Source: Pelomonas parva (GTDB taxonomy: Bacteria > Pseudomonadota > Gammaproteobacteria > Burkholderiales > Burkholderiaceae_C). From it: DNA of 64,000 nt. Shown here piece after piece: positions 15,307 through 24,776 of this stretch. The position numbers and the translations under genes were made by a program. The stretch spans positions 744,001-808,000 of the forward strand of contig NZ_JBIGHV010000002.1 in the NCBI RefSeq assembly GCF_043555835.1. The letters are read 5' to 3'. The notes under the pieces were generated by a model that was not told where the DNA came from, did no database searches, and saw nothing but the letters and a program-made list of their open reading frames with translations. How positions within the stretch are numbered: the stretch's first letter is position 1; each line of letters starts with the position of its first letter.

Positions 15307-18168
15307 ATGAACGAGACAAGCCCCACGAAGACTTTTCTGCGCCTCGCCGCGGCGCTCGCACTGGCGCTGCCGTTGCTGGCGTCGCAGGCGTTGGCCGATG
15401 CGCCCGCCGGCACGCTGGCGGCGACGGGCCCGAAATGGGGTTTCGAGCAGTCGCAGCGCATGCCCGACCCCGCCGTGCGCTTCGGCCGCTTGCCCAACGG
15501 CCTGCGCTACGCGCTGCAGCGCAACGAGACGCCCAGGGACGGCGTGGCCATGCGCATGCGGATCGGCTCGGGCTCGCTGCAGGAGCGCGACGAGGAACGG
15601 GGGCTGTCCCACTTCCTGGAGCACATGGCTTTCCGGGGCAGCGCCAACCTGCCGGACGGCGAGGTCGTGCGCATGCTGGAGCGCCAGGGACTGCGCTTCG
15701 GGCCAGACACGAACGCCTCCACGGGGCTGGACCAGACGATCTACCACTTCAACTTTCCCAAGGCCGACGCCGCCGCGCTGGACACGGGGTTGCTGCTGTT
15801 CCGCGAGATCGGCGAGCGGCTGACGCTGGACCCGCAGCTCATCGAGCAGGAGAAGGGGGTGATCCTGTCCGAAGAGCGCGTGCGCGATGGGCCCACGCTG
15901 CGGGCCGGCGTCGCCCAGCTGCAGCAGCAACTGGAGGGGACGCGGGTGCCGCAGCGCCTGCCCATCGGCCGCATCGAGACCGTCCAGGCCGCCACGGCCG
16001 AGCGACTGCGCCGCTACTACACGGCCAACTACCGGCCGGACAACGCAACGATCATCGTCGTCGGCAACATCGACGTGGACGCCGTGGAGCGGCAGATCCG
16101 CGCGCGTTTTGCCGATTGGCGCAATGACACGCCGGCCGACACGCCCGACCTGGGCGTCGCCCGGCCGACGCGGCCGACCGTCGAGTACGTGGTGCCAGAC
16201 GCGCCCAGCGCGCTCACGCTGACCTGGCTGCGGCCGGTGGATGTGCGCCCGCACACGCCGGCGGTGTCGCGTGAGTTCCTCGTCCAGGGGCTGGCCGTCA
16301 GCGCACTCAACCAGCGTCTGAGGGACCGCGCGCAGCAGCCGGGCAGCCCCTTTCTCGGTGCCACGGCCAGCCTGCGGGCCTCGGTCTACGGGGTGGCCGG
16401 GCTGGCCCAGCTGGCGGTGCAGGCGCAACCGGGGCGCTGGACCGACGCGCTCGACGCGGCGGTGGCCGAGCTGCGGCAGCTGCTGGCCCACGGCGTGAGC
16501 GATGCCGACCTGCAGCGCCTGCTGCCGGGTGTGCGCAGCCAGATGCAGGCCCGCCTGGCCCAGGAGCCCACACGACCGCATGGGGCCATTGCGGACCGGC
16601 TGATCAACGCGGTCCAGCCGCATGCGCCCTACCTGAGCGCGCAGCAGGCGATGACCGAGACGGAGCCGCTGCTGGCCGCGCTCCAGCCCGAGGAACTGAC
16701 CGAGTCGTTGCGTCGCAACTTCGGCGATACGCAGCCGCTGCTGTTCCGCAGCACCCAGTCGGGCCCCTTCGGTGTGGAGAAGGTGAACCAGCAGCTGGTC
16801 CATGCGATGACGCGGCCGCTCGCCGAGCCCGTGGTGGTCGCGGCCGCAGACTGGCCCTACACCGACTTTGGCCCGCCCAGCGCCATCGTGGCCCGCACGC
16901 AGGACGCCGAGCTGGGCACGACCAACGTCCAGTTCGCCAACGGCACGCGGCTGGTCATCAAGAGCACCTCGCTGCAGAAGGACAGCGTGAGCGTGCGCGT
17001 TCAGGTGGGCCAGGGGCGTGCCGGCATCGCCCCCAAGGATTGGCATGCCATCTGGGCCTTGGGCCCGGCGGTGACCTTGGGCGGCACCGGCCAGCGGTCG
17101 GCTTCGGAAATCCAGCAGTGGCAGCAGCGCAGTGGCCAGCGCATCGCGGTCGGCTTCGGCGTGGGCCAGCATGCGTTCACGCTGTCGGGCACGACCCGCC
17201 CTGCCGACCTGCTGGCCCAGCTGCAGCTGCTGGCGGCCCATGTGCGCGACCCGGGCTTTCGCCCCGAGTTCGGCGAGAAGCTGGCCGCGCTGGGCGGCAG
17301 CCAGGTGGCCTCGCTGGAGGCACAGCCTGCCGGCGTCCATTCGCGCGAGGTGTCGCGCGTCATGAACCGCGGCGATGCGCGCTTGGGCGCGCAGCCCAGC
17401 GCCGCCGACGTGAGGGCCACGCGGGCCGACGCGCTGCCCGCCCTCCTGAAGCCGGCGCTGGCTGGCGCACCCGACATCGTCATCGTCGGCGACGTGACCG
17501 AAGAAGCGGCCATCGCCGCCGTGCAGGCCACCTTCGGCGCCGGCGACGAGCGGCCGCGGCAGCCGCGTGCCGAGCTGAAGGCCGAGCCCGTGGCGGGCGG
17601 CGCGGCGCCCTATGTGGTCCATCACCGCGGTAGGGCGGACCAGGCGGTGCTGGGCTGGTACTGGGCCATGCCCGACCACTGGACGGACCCGGCGCTGTCG
17701 TACACCGGCCGCGTGGCCGGTGCGGTGCTGCGGGCCCGCCTGGTGGACACCGTGCGTGCGAAGCTGGGCATCACCTACTCGCCGCAGGCCGGGGCCTTCG
17801 CCTCGATGGACGTGCCGGGCTCGGGGCGCTTTGCCGTGAACGTCGAGATGCCGCCGGAGAAGTTCGACACCGTCCGCGAGTTGCTGCGCGCGCAGCTGCG
17901 CGAGCTGGCCGAGCAGCCCGTCAGCGCCGACGAGCTGCAGCGTGCCTTGCAGCCCCGCGTGGAGAGCGTGCTGAAGGAGCCCGAGAACCCGTTGTACTGG
18001 GTCAACTGGCTGGCGCGCATCCAGGCGGAGCCGCGCATGAAGGACGCGATGCGGGCCGAAGTCGCCGGTCTGCAGGCCGTGACGGCGGAGGGCGTGCAGG
18101 CCTACTTCCGCGATCACATCGCGCCGCGACCGCCCGTCGAGGTGGTTGCACGGGCCGCCGGGTCCTAG
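15307..18168 (+). CDS. M16-family zinc metallopeptidase, periplasmic
   Basis: Two-lobed insulinase/pitrilysin-type protease of 953 residues. A signal peptide spans about residues 1-31 (LRLAAALALALPLLASQALA). The inverted zinc motif HxxEH is intact as His102-Phe-Leu-Glu105-His106 (GLSHFLEHMAFRGS), with a downstream Glu in EQEKGVILSEER. A second, inactive M16 half (about residues 480-940) completes the clamshell. Expected role is degradation of peptides in the periplasm. It is monocistronic and converges on the DUF72 gene with three bases between stops. Confidence 0.94.
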   Translation: MNETSPTKTFLRLAAALALALPLLASQALADAPAGTLAATGPKWGFEQSQRMPDPAVRFGRLPNGLRYALQRNETPRDGVAMRMRIGSGSLQERDEERGLSHFLEHMAFRGSANLPDGEVVRMLERQGLRFGPDTNASTGLDQTIYHFNFPKADAAALDTGLLLFREIGERLTLDPQLIEQEKGVILSEERVRDGPTLRAGVAQLQQQLEGTRVPQRLPIGRIETVQAATAERLRRYYTANYRPDNATIIVVGNIDVDAVERQIRARFADWRNDTPADTPDLGVARPTRPTVEYVVPDAPSALTLTWLRPVDVRPHTPAVSREFLVQGLAVSALNQRLRDRAQQPGSPFLGATASLRASVYGVAGLAQLAVQAQPGRWTDALDAAVAELRQLLAHGVSDADLQRLLPGVRSQMQARLAQEPTRPHGAIADRLINAVQPHAPYLSAQQAMTETEPLLAALQPEELTESLRRNFGDTQPLLFRSTQSGPFGVEKVNQQLVHAMTRPLAEPVVVAAADWPYTDFGPPSAIVARTQDAELGTTNVQFANGTRLVIKSTSLQKDSVSVRVQVGQGRAGIAPKDWHAIWALGPAVTLGGTGQRSASEIQQWQQRSGQRIAVGFGVGQHAFTLSGTTRPADLLAQLQLLAAHVRDPGFRPEFGEKLAALGGSQVASLEAQPAGVHSREVSRVMNRGDARLGAQPSAADVRATRADALPALLKPALAGAPDIVIVGDVTEEAAIAAVQATFGAGDERPRQPRAELKAEPVAGGAAPYVVHHRGRADQAVLGWYWAMPDHWTDPALSYTGRVAGAVLRARLVDTVRAKLGITYSPQAGAFASMDVPGSGRFAVNVEMPPEKFDTVRELLRAQLRELAEQPVSADELQRALQPRVESVLKEPENPLYWVNWLARIQAEPRMKDAMRAEVAGLQAVTAEGVQAYFRDHIAPRPPVEVVARAAGS

Positions 18169-18171
18169 GGC

Positions 18172-18984
18172 TCAGGGCTCGACGGTCTCGCCCAGCGCGC
18201 GGCGCAATGCCATGGCTGCGTGCGGCGCGCGCTCCTTGGCGCCGCTGATGAAGAAGACGAACCCGTCGCGCGGCGCCCTGGCGCTGGCCGGCGGTGCGAT
18301 GCGCGGCAAGCCGGCGGGCTCCCCGCCCTCGGCCCAGGCCTGGGCTGACGCGGCCAGCGCGGGGAACACGTCGGCCTGGCAGCCCAGCGGCTCGTCGCTG
18401 TGCGTGCGCATGATGCGCGTGTAGACGAACTCGCCCGTCAGGTCGGCGATGGGCGGGTAGTCGTCGGACTCGGTGAACACCGTCGCCGCGTTGAACTTGC
18501 GCGCCAAGGCCAGGTACTCGGGCGACTGGAAGCTGGCGTGGCGCACGTCCAGCGCGTGGCGCAGCGGCAGTCCGTCCACTTGGGCAGGAAGCAGTTCCAG
18601 GAAGGCCGTCAGGTCAGAAGCGTCGAACCGGTGCGTCGACGCCAGCTGCCAGACGATGGGCCCCAGCTTGTCGCCCAGCTCGGCGATGCCGCTGTCGACG
18701 AAGCGCTTGATGGAATCGGCACCATCGGCCAGCACGCGGCGCTGCGTCGCGTAGCGGATGGCCTTGAGCGAGAAGACGAAGCCGTCCGGCGTGTCCTTGC
18801 GCCATTTGGCGAAGGTGGCGGGCTTCTGGGCACCGTAGTAGGTGCTGTTGATCTCGATGGCCGTCAGGCGGCGGCTGGCGTACTCCAGCTCGCGCGCCTG
18901 CGGCCAGCCCTTGGGATAGAAGCCGTCACGCCACGGCTCGAAGTTCCAGCCGCCGATGCCCACCCTGATCTTGCCTGCGCCCAC
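18172..18984 (-). CDS. DUF72 family TIM-barrel protein
   Basis: Conserved protein of unknown function (PF01904, YecE-like). The N-terminal motif IRVGIGGWNFEPWRDGFYP, the INSTYYGAQKPATFAKW segment and LDVRHASF are characteristic. I chose GTG at 18984 because AAGGGGAC sits five bases before it and the start then falls just behind the stop of the S9 peptidase gene. An upstream ATG at 19041 would add 19 residues overlapping that gene. Length is 270 residues. Probably co-transcribed with the peptidase gene. Confidence 0.88.
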   Translation of the reverse strand: MGAGKIRVGIGGWNFEPWRDGFYPKGWPQARELEYASRRLTAIEINSTYYGAQKPATFAKWRKDTPDGFVFSLKAIRYATQRRVLADGADSIKRFVDSGIAELGDKLGPIVWQLASTHRFDASDLTAFLELLPAQVDGLPLRHALDVRHASFQSPEYLALARKFNAATVFTESDDYPPIADLTGEFVYTRIMRTHSDEPLGCQADVFPALAASAQAWAEGGEPAGLPRIAPPASARAPRDGFVFFISGAKERAPHAAMALRRALGETVEP

Positions 18985-19015
18985 GTTGTCCCCTTGCGGA
19001 AATCGTGGCGCGAAT

Positions 19016-21034
19016 CTATCGGCGTGGCTTGGTCGGCGCAAGCTGTTCGGCGAGGAAGGTCTCCAGCAGATCCAGCATCTCGTCGTGGCCGGATTTCAGG
19101 CTGTAGCCGTGGCCTTCGCCGAACTTGGCCAGCCACAGCGGCTCGTTGCCGGCGCGCTTGAGCGCGTCGCGCATGAACTCAGCCTGCTCCAGCGGCGTGC
19201 GCTGGTCATGCTGGCCGGCGTGGATCATGACCTTGGCCTTGATGCGCGACGCCAGGTAGCGCGGTGACACGGCGTCCAGCGCGGCGCGATCCTTCTCCGG
19301 GTCGCCGACCATGTCGACCCAGAACGCGCGTGCCTCGTGGTTGCGCGAGATGTCGCCCCAGTCGGACGTGAGCTGGCGCGCTAGGTCCGAGACCGGGAAG
19401 CCGGCCACGGCGCAGCGGTAGCGGTCCGGCGCGCGGGCCACGGCCATCAGGCTGGCATAGCCGCCGTAGCTGCTGCCCATGATGCACAGCCGCTGCGGGT
19501 CGGCGTCGCCGCGCTGTATCAGTGCGTCCAGCGCGTCTTCGATGTCGTCCTGCATCGCCAGGCCGAACTGGCCACGGGCCGCCAACGTGAAGCGCTTGCC
19601 GAAGCCGGTGCTGCCGCGAAAGCCCGGCAGCAGCACCTGATAGCCGCGTGACGCCAGCCAGCGCGCCATCGACATGTCCAGCCCCGTATCACCCCAGGTC
19701 GAGCCCCGCACCCACGGGCCGCCATGCACCAGCACGATGGTGGGCAGCGGCTTGGCCGGTGCCGCCTGCGGCGGTCGCAGCACGTGGCCGGACAGCGGCA
19801 GGCCGTCGCGGCTGCGCAGCGCCAGCGTGTCGGTGGCGGGCACACGCTCGGGGTCGAGGCCGGGCTGAACGTTGAGCACTTCGCTGAACCGGCCGCTGCG
19901 CGAATCCAGCAGGTACCAGCGCGCGCGTTCGGTGTCGGAGCGGGAGCTGACGAATACCTGTCGCGAGCTGGACAACTGCAGCGCGTTGATGCGGCCGGGT
20001 AGGGCCTTGTCCACCATCGCCTGCAGCCGCTGGCGTCGTTCGTCCATCCACGCGAAGACAGGTCGCACGGTGTCCATCTGCACGCCCAGCAGTTCGCCGC
20101 TGGATTCGTGGTGCAGCAGCGCGCCGGCCTGGTCGCCGAGCGCGTCGATGGCGACGTCGTAGTTCGGGTGCTCGATGAGCACATCGCCCCACTGGCCGCT
20201 CGTCGGGTCATACTCGCGCAGTGCGACGGTGTCACGGCCCTCGTTGGTGGCCACCAGCAGCTTGCCGTCCGCCTCGACGCTGACGGGCACGCGCACGTCG
20301 TCATGACCCGCACGGAATCGCCACAGCTCGCGCCAGCGGCCGTTGGCCTCGCGATAGTGGACGACCCGCTCCGTCGATTTCTCCACATCGCTGATGGTGA
20401 CGCGCGGCTGCAGCTGCGTGTCCAGCACCCAGTCGCGCGTGCGCGCCGGGCGCTCGGTGGTCAGCCGCTGGCGCTTGCCGGTGACGGCGTTGACGCGGTA
20501 GACGTCGACGCTGTCCTTGTCGATGTCGTTGCAGGTGGCGATCAGTTCCTCGTCACTGCCGGGCACTGCCTGCAGCGGCGTCATCCATGTGTAGCGGCGC
20601 AGGCTGCTGGACACCCAGTCGTTGTAAGTGGCGTGCAGCTTGCGCTGCTGCTGGCCGTCGCGGCTGACGACGAACAGGCCGCCCTGAGTGAGCTGCGTCG
20701 TGCGGCTCTGGCCGTGCTGGGCCAGCGTGTAGAGCAGGCGACCGTTGCCCAGCCACATCGGATCGGCGATGTCGGCATCGGCGAAGTTGAGGTGGGATTC
20801 GTACACGCCCTTTTCCAGGTCGAAGATGCTCAGGCCCATGCGGCCGCGGCGCGCCGCCAGCAGCGCGAGGTGGCGGCCATCGGGCGACAGGCGCGGCGCG
20901 GCGAAGTTGGCGCCGCCGAAGGCCTCCTCGGCGCTCAGCGGGCGCAGCGCCGGCGAGGGCTCGGGCGACTGGGCGGCGGCGGGCAAGGCGAACAGTGCAG
21001 CAGCCAGCAGCAGGGCAAGCGGGGTCGGACGCAT
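19016..21034 (-). CDS. S9-family (prolyl oligopeptidase-like) peptidase, exported
   Basis: Serine peptidase cleaving short peptides, likely periplasmic. A signal peptide covers about residues 1-22 (LALLLAAALFALPAAAQ). A beta-propeller region (about 50-400) is followed by an alpha/beta-hydrolase domain (about 420-665) with the nucleophile in GSSYGGYAS, the acid in HAGQHDQRTP and the His in GEGHGY. It has 672 residues from the ATG at 21034. A longer upstream reading frame runs through the ETF-QO terminator and is not used. It is followed by the DUF72 gene. Confidence 0.93.
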   Translation of the reverse strand: MRPTPLALLLAAALFALPAAAQSPEPSPALRPLSAEEAFGGANFAAPRLSPDGRHLALLAARRGRMGLSIFDLEKGVYESHLNFADADIADPMWLGNGRLLYTLAQHGQSRTTQLTQGGLFVVSRDGQQQRKLHATYNDWVSSSLRRYTWMTPLQAVPGSDEELIATCNDIDKDSVDVYRVNAVTGKRQRLTTERPARTRDWVLDTQLQPRVTISDVEKSTERVVHYREANGRWRELWRFRAGHDDVRVPVSVEADGKLLVATNEGRDTVALREYDPTSGQWGDVLIEHPNYDVAIDALGDQAGALLHHESSGELLGVQMDTVRPVFAWMDERRQRLQAMVDKALPGRINALQLSSSRQVFVSSRSDTERARWYLLDSRSGRFSEVLNVQPGLDPERVPATDTLALRSRDGLPLSGHVLRPPQAAPAKPLPTIVLVHGGPWVRGSTWGDTGLDMSMARWLASRGYQVLLPGFRGSTGFGKRFTLAARGQFGLAMQDDIEDALDALIQRGDADPQRLCIMGSSYGGYASLMAVARAPDRYRCAVAGFPVSDLARQLTSDWGDISRNHEARAFWVDMVGDPEKDRAALDAVSPRYLASRIKAKVMIHAGQHDQRTPLEQAEFMRDALKRAGNEPLWLAKFGEGHGYSLKSGHDEMLDLLETFLAEQLAPTKPRR

Positions 21035-21084
21035 GGGATGACAGCGAAAGGGCGGGGAAGCCGGCTCTGCGGCCGGTCGACAAA

Positions 21085-21119
21085 CAAAAAAGCCAGCATC
21101 TCCGAAGAGGTTGCTGGCT
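21085..21119 (-). terminator. Rho-independent terminator of the ETF-QO gene
   Basis: Read on the minus strand, AGCCAGCA (21119-21112) pairs perfectly with TGCTGGCT (21098-21091) and is followed by a run of T. It lies 22 bases after the ETF-QO stop and separates it from the S9 peptidase gene. Confidence 0.9.
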
Positions 21120-21140
21120 CGTTGCTTGCGGGGCGGCAGT

Positions 21141-22814
21141 CTACATGCCGGCGTAGTTCGGCCCGCCACCGCCTTCGGGTGTGACCCAGACGATGTTTTG
21201 CGTCGGGTCCTTGATGTCGCAGGTCTTGCAGTGCACGCAGTTCTGCGCGTTGATTTGCAGGCGTTGGTTGCCGCCCTCACCGGGCACGAACTCGTAGACG
21301 CCGGCCGGGCAGTAGCGGCTCTCGGGGCCGGCGTAGGTGGCGAGGTTGACCTGCACCGGCACCGCGTCGCTCTTCAGCGTCAGGTGGGCGGGCTGGTTCT
21401 CCTCGTGGTTGGTGTTGGAGATGAACACCGAGGAGAGCTTGTCGAAGGTCAGCTTGCCGTCGGGCTTGGGGTAGCGGATGGGCTGGCACTCGGCGGCCGG
21501 GCGCAGCGACTGGTGATCGGCCTTGTGGTTGTGCAGCGTCCACGGCGGGCTGGCGACGCCCAGCTTGGGCAGCAGCCACTGCTCGATGCCGGTCATCAAC
21601 TGGCCGGTGGTCTTGCCCTTCTTGAACCACAACTTGAAGTTGCGCGTCTGCTGTAACTCCTCGTTCAGCCAGCTCTTGTCGAACGCCTCGGGGTAGGCGG
21701 CCAGTTCGTCCTGCGCGCGGCCGGCGTCCAGCGCGGGGGCCAGCGCCTCGGCCGCCAGCATGCCGCTCTTGATGGCCGCGTGGCTGCCCTTGATGCGCGC
21801 GGCGTTTAGATAGCCGGCGTCACAGCCCACCAGGCAGCCGCCGGGGAACACGGTCTTGGGCAGGGCCTGCGGCGTGCCGTTGTTGATGGCGCGGGCGCCG
21901 TAGCCGATGCGCTTGCCGCCCTCGATATGGGCGCGGATGGCGGGATGGGCCTTCCAGCGCTGCATCTCGTCGAAGGGGCTGAGGTAGGGGTTGTCGTAGT
22001 CCAGGCCGATGACGAAGCCCAGCGTGACCTTGTTGCCCTCCAGGTGGTACAGAAAGCCGCCGCCAAAGGTGTCGCCTTCCATCGGCCAGCCGGCCGTGTG
22101 CACCACCTTGCCGGGCTGGGCCTTGTCGGCAGGAATCTCCCACAGCTCCTTGATGCCGATGGCATAGGTCTGCGTGTCCTTGCCCTCGGTCAGCTTGTAC
22201 TTGGCGAGCAACTGCTTGCCGAGATGGCCGCGCGCGCCTTCGGCAAACACCGTGTACTTGCCGAGCAACTCCATGCCGAGCTGGAAGTGGTCGCTCGGCG
22301 CGCCGTCCTTGCCCAGGCCCATGTTGCCGGTGGCCACGCCGCGCACGCGGCCTTGCTCGTCGTAGAGCACCTCGGCAGCGGCAAAGCCCGGGAAGATCTC
22401 GATGCCCAGGCTCTCGGCCTGCTGCGCCATCCACTTGACGACATCGGACAGGCTGATGACGTAGCAGCCGTGGTTGTGGAAGTTGCGCGGCACAAGCCAG
22501 TCGGGCGTGCGCTGACTGCCGGTCTCGGACAGGAACAGCACGTCGTCGCTGGCCACGGCCTGGTTCAGCGGCGCGCCGAGTTCCTTCCAGTTCGGGAACA
22601 GCTCGGTGATGGCGCGCGGGTCCATCACCGCGCCGGACAGGATGTGGGCGCCGGGCTCAGAGCCCTTCTCCAGCACGACGATGTTGGCGTCGGGCTTGAT
22701 CTGCTTCAGGCGGATGGCCGTCGCCAGGCCGGCCGGGCCGCCGCCGACGACGACCACGTCGTACTCCATGGACTCGCGGGGGCCGAACTGGGCGAGGATT
22801 TCTGCGGATGTCAT
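21141..22814 (-). CDS. Electron transfer flavoprotein-ubiquinone oxidoreductase
   Basis: Membrane-associated ETF-QO passes electrons from ETF, reduced during fatty-acid and amino-acid oxidation, to ubiquinone. It has an FAD dinucleotide motif at the N-terminus (YDVVVVGGGPAGLATAIRL), the ubiquinone-site region (CLVGCDAGYLNAARIKGSH), and a C-terminal 4Fe-4S cluster site (NCVHCKTCDIKDP plus an upstream Cys in RYCPAG). At 557 residues it is full length. It is divergent from an SDR gene, and the 132-base gap holds a long AT-flanked palindrome. Confidence 0.96.
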   Translation of the reverse strand: MTSAEILAQFGPRESMEYDVVVVGGGPAGLATAIRLKQIKPDANIVVLEKGSEPGAHILSGAVMDPRAITELFPNWKELGAPLNQAVASDDVLFLSETGSQRTPDWLVPRNFHNHGCYVISLSDVVKWMAQQAESLGIEIFPGFAAAEVLYDEQGRVRGVATGNMGLGKDGAPSDHFQLGMELLGKYTVFAEGARGHLGKQLLAKYKLTEGKDTQTYAIGIKELWEIPADKAQPGKVVHTAGWPMEGDTFGGGFLYHLEGNKVTLGFVIGLDYDNPYLSPFDEMQRWKAHPAIRAHIEGGKRIGYGARAINNGTPQALPKTVFPGGCLVGCDAGYLNAARIKGSHAAIKSGMLAAEALAPALDAGRAQDELAAYPEAFDKSWLNEELQQTRNFKLWFKKGKTTGQLMTGIEQWLLPKLGVASPPWTLHNHKADHQSLRPAAECQPIRYPKPDGKLTFDKLSSVFISNTNHEENQPAHLTLKSDAVPVQVNLATYAGPESRYCPAGVYEFVPGEGGNQRLQINAQNCVHCKTCDIKDPTQNIVWVTPEGGGGPNYAGM

Positions 22815-22868
22815 GCCGGGTCTTTCGTCAGCTTTGAATTGCGCGCGATTCTAGAGAGGGTGAATCGC

Positions 22869-22890
22869 AAAAAGAACGATCGTGCTTTTT
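22869..22890. promoter_or_regulatory. 22-base palindromic operator candidate before ETF-QO
   Basis: The core ACGATCGT (22876-22883) is flanked by AAAAAGA on the left and GCTTTTT on the right, giving a 22-base palindrome with one mismatched pair. It lies 55 bases upstream of the ETF-QO start and 57 before the SDR start. Its form (GAACG-N2-CG) suits a TetR-type dimer, for instance a fatty-acid-degradation repressor. That link is inference. Confidence 0.55.
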
Positions 22891-22946
22891 TAGGTCGCTA
22901 TGCCTAGCCCGGTAGGATGGTCGCAACCCACTCAGAAAGCAGTCCC

Positions 22947-23729
22947 ATGAGTTACTCCATCAACCTCGAAGGCCGCGTGGCGCTCGTCACCGGTGCATCC
23001 AGCGGGCTGGGCGCACAGTTCGCACGCACATTAAGCAAGGCGGGTGCCTGCGTCGTGCTGGCGGGCCGGCGCATGGAGCGGCTGAAGGATTTGCGCGCCG
23101 AACTCGAGGGCGGCGGCGGCGACGCCCATGTCGTGCATCTGGACGTGACGGACGTGGCCAGCATCAAGTCGGCGGTGGCGCATGCCGAGACCGAGGTCGG
23201 CACGCTGGACATCCTCATTAACAACTCCGGTGTCGGCATGACGCAGCGGCTGACGGATGTCACCGAGAACGACTACGACAACGTGATGGACACCAACACG
23301 CGCGGTGCCTTCTTCGTCGCGCAGGAGGTCGGCAAGCGCATGCTGGCCCGCGCCAGCGGTGCGGCGCCGGGCACCTTCATCGGCGGGCGCATCGTCAACA
23401 TCGCGTCCATGGCCGGCCTGCGCGTACTGACCCAGATCGGCGTGTATGCGATGAGCAAGGCCGCCGTCATCCACATGACGCGGGCGATGGCGCTCGAGTG
23501 GGGCAAGTACGGCATCAACGTGAACGCCATCTGCCCGGGCTACATCGACACCGAGATCAACCACCACCACTGGGGCACAGAACAGGGCAAGAAGCTCATC
23601 GACCTGCTGCCACGCAAGCGCGTGGGCCAGCCCCAGGACCTGGACACGGCGCTGCTGATGCTGTGCGCCACCGAGAGCCATTTCATCAATGGCGCGGTGA
23701 TCCAGGCCGACGACGGCTTCGGAGTCTGA
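22947..23729 (+). CDS. SDR-family oxidoreductase
   Basis: NAD(P)-dependent short-chain dehydrogenase of 260 residues. The Rossmann motif is TGASSGLGAQFA, with NNSGVG replacing the usual NNAG. The catalytic Ser lies in NIASMAG and Tyr/Lys in YAMSKAA. FINGAVIQADDGFGV ends the protein as in classical SDRs. I chose the ATG at 22947, which gives a normal N-terminus. One at 22917 would add ten residues. It precedes yceH by seven bases and may share its transcript. The substrate is unknown. Confidence 0.9.
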   Translation: MSYSINLEGRVALVTGASSGLGAQFARTLSKAGACVVLAGRRMERLKDLRAELEGGGGDAHVVHLDVTDVASIKSAVAHAETEVGTLDILINNSGVGMTQRLTDVTENDYDNVMDTNTRGAFFVAQEVGKRMLARASGAAPGTFIGGRIVNIASMAGLRVLTQIGVYAMSKAAVIHMTRAMALEWGKYGINVNAICPGYIDTEINHHHWGTEQGKKLIDLLPRKRVGQPQDLDTALLMLCATESHFINGAVIQADDGFGV

Positions 23730-23736
23730 GGCGCCG

Positions 23737-24360
23737 ATGCTCAAGCGAGACCTGACCCCACTGGAAGCCCGCGTCCTCGCGGTGTTGGTTGAAAAAGAGA
23801 GCACCGTGCCGGACAGCTACCCGCTGTCGGCCAACGCGCTGACCTCCGGCTGCAACCAGAAGACGGCGCGCGACCCCGTGATGGACGTGAGCGAGGCCGA
23901 GGTGCTGGCTACGGTGGAGGAGCTGAAGGCGCTGCATCTCGTCAACACCGTGAGTGGCAGCCGCGTGGTGCGCTATCAGCACAACTTCGCACGTGGCATC
24001 GGCGTGCCGGGTGCTGCGATGGCGCTGCTGACGCAACTGATGCTGCGCGGCCCGCAGACGGCGGCCGAGCTGCGGCAGAACACGGAGCGGCTGCACCGGT
24101 TTGCGGATGTGTCGTCCGTGGAGGGCTTCCTCGACGAGCTGGCGGGTCGCGACCCGCCCTACGCGGTGAAGCTCGCCAGAGCGCCCGGTGCTCGCGAGGC
24201 GCGCTGGGCGCATCTGCTGTGCGGACCGGTAGCTTCCGTCGAACAGGCGGTCGCCGCAGCCCTGCCGCGAGACGAGGAGGTGGCCTTGCTGCGCGCGGAG
24301 GTGGCGTCGCTGCGCCAACTCGTCCATCGCATGGCGGCCGAACTGGGCATCGAGCCGTGA
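23737..24360 (+). CDS. yceH: YceH/DUF480 family protein
   Basis: Conserved protein of unknown function (UPF0502), built from two winged-helix domains. Typical sequence: LTPLEARVLAVLVEKESTVPDSYPLS, NALTSGCNQKTARDPVM, LMLRGPQTAAELRQNTERLHRF. It has 207 residues, normal length. A C-terminal helical extension resembles a coiled coil (VALLRAEVASLRQLVHRM). Its stop overlaps the GTG start of the thioesterase gene. Confidence 0.93.
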   Translation: MLKRDLTPLEARVLAVLVEKESTVPDSYPLSANALTSGCNQKTARDPVMDVSEAEVLATVEELKALHLVNTVSGSRVVRYQHNFARGIGVPGAAMALLTQLMLRGPQTAAELRQNTERLHRFADVSSVEGFLDELAGRDPPYAVKLARAPGAREARWAHLLCGPVASVEQAVAAALPRDEEVALLRAEVASLRQLVHRMAAELGIEP

Positions 24361-24776
24361 GATACGCCGTCCCGGCGGCGAAGAAGCTGACCTACGAGTG
24401 CCGCATCCCCATGCGCTGGGGCGACATGGACGCGATGGGCCACATCAACAACACGCTCTACTTCCGCTACCTGGAGATCGCCCGTGTCGACTGGATGACC
24501 AGCATCGGCGTGCCGCCCAACCCGGGCGGGCAGGGCCCCGTCATCGTCAACGCCTTCTGCAACTTCTACCGACAGCTCAAGGCACCGGGCGAGGTGCTGG
24601 CCAGGCACTACGTCAGCGACCCCGGCCGCACCAGCTTCGAGACCTGGATCACGCTGGAGCGGGCCGACGAGCCGGGCGTCATCTATGCCGAGGGCGGGGC
24701 GACGACGCTGTGGTTCGACGCCCAGACCGACAAGGCCATTGCGTTGCCGGACTGGGTAAGAACGCTGCTTATTTGA
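24357..24776 (+). CDS. Acyl-CoA thioesterase, 4HBT hot-dog fold
   Basis: Small hot-dog-fold enzyme hydrolysing acyl-CoA thioesters. The active-site region MRWGDMDAMGHINNTLYFRY contains the catalytic Asp and the N-terminal helix of the 4-hydroxybenzoyl-CoA thioesterase group. It has 139 residues when started at GTG 24357, whose GTGA overlaps the yceH stop and implies translational coupling. The 3' end overlaps the convergent TonB receptor gene by eight bases. Confidence 0.88.
   Translation: MRYAVPAAKKLTYECRIPMRWGDMDAMGHINNTLYFRYLEIARVDWMTSIGVPPNPGGQGPVIVNAFCNFYRQLKAPGEVLARHYVSDPGRTSFETWITLERADEPGVIYAEGGATTLWFDAQTDKAIALPDWVRTLLI

Noticed and set aside
15268..18117. A 949-codon open frame antisense to the M16 peptidase gene
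   Set aside because: It is the mirror of a high-GC gene, with His/Arg/Gln-rich translation and no domain sense. The plus strand has signal peptide and HxxEH.
21035..21280. N-terminal extension of the S9 peptidase (ATG at 21280)
   Set aside because: It would cross the ETF-QO terminator and precede a clear signal peptide at 21034.
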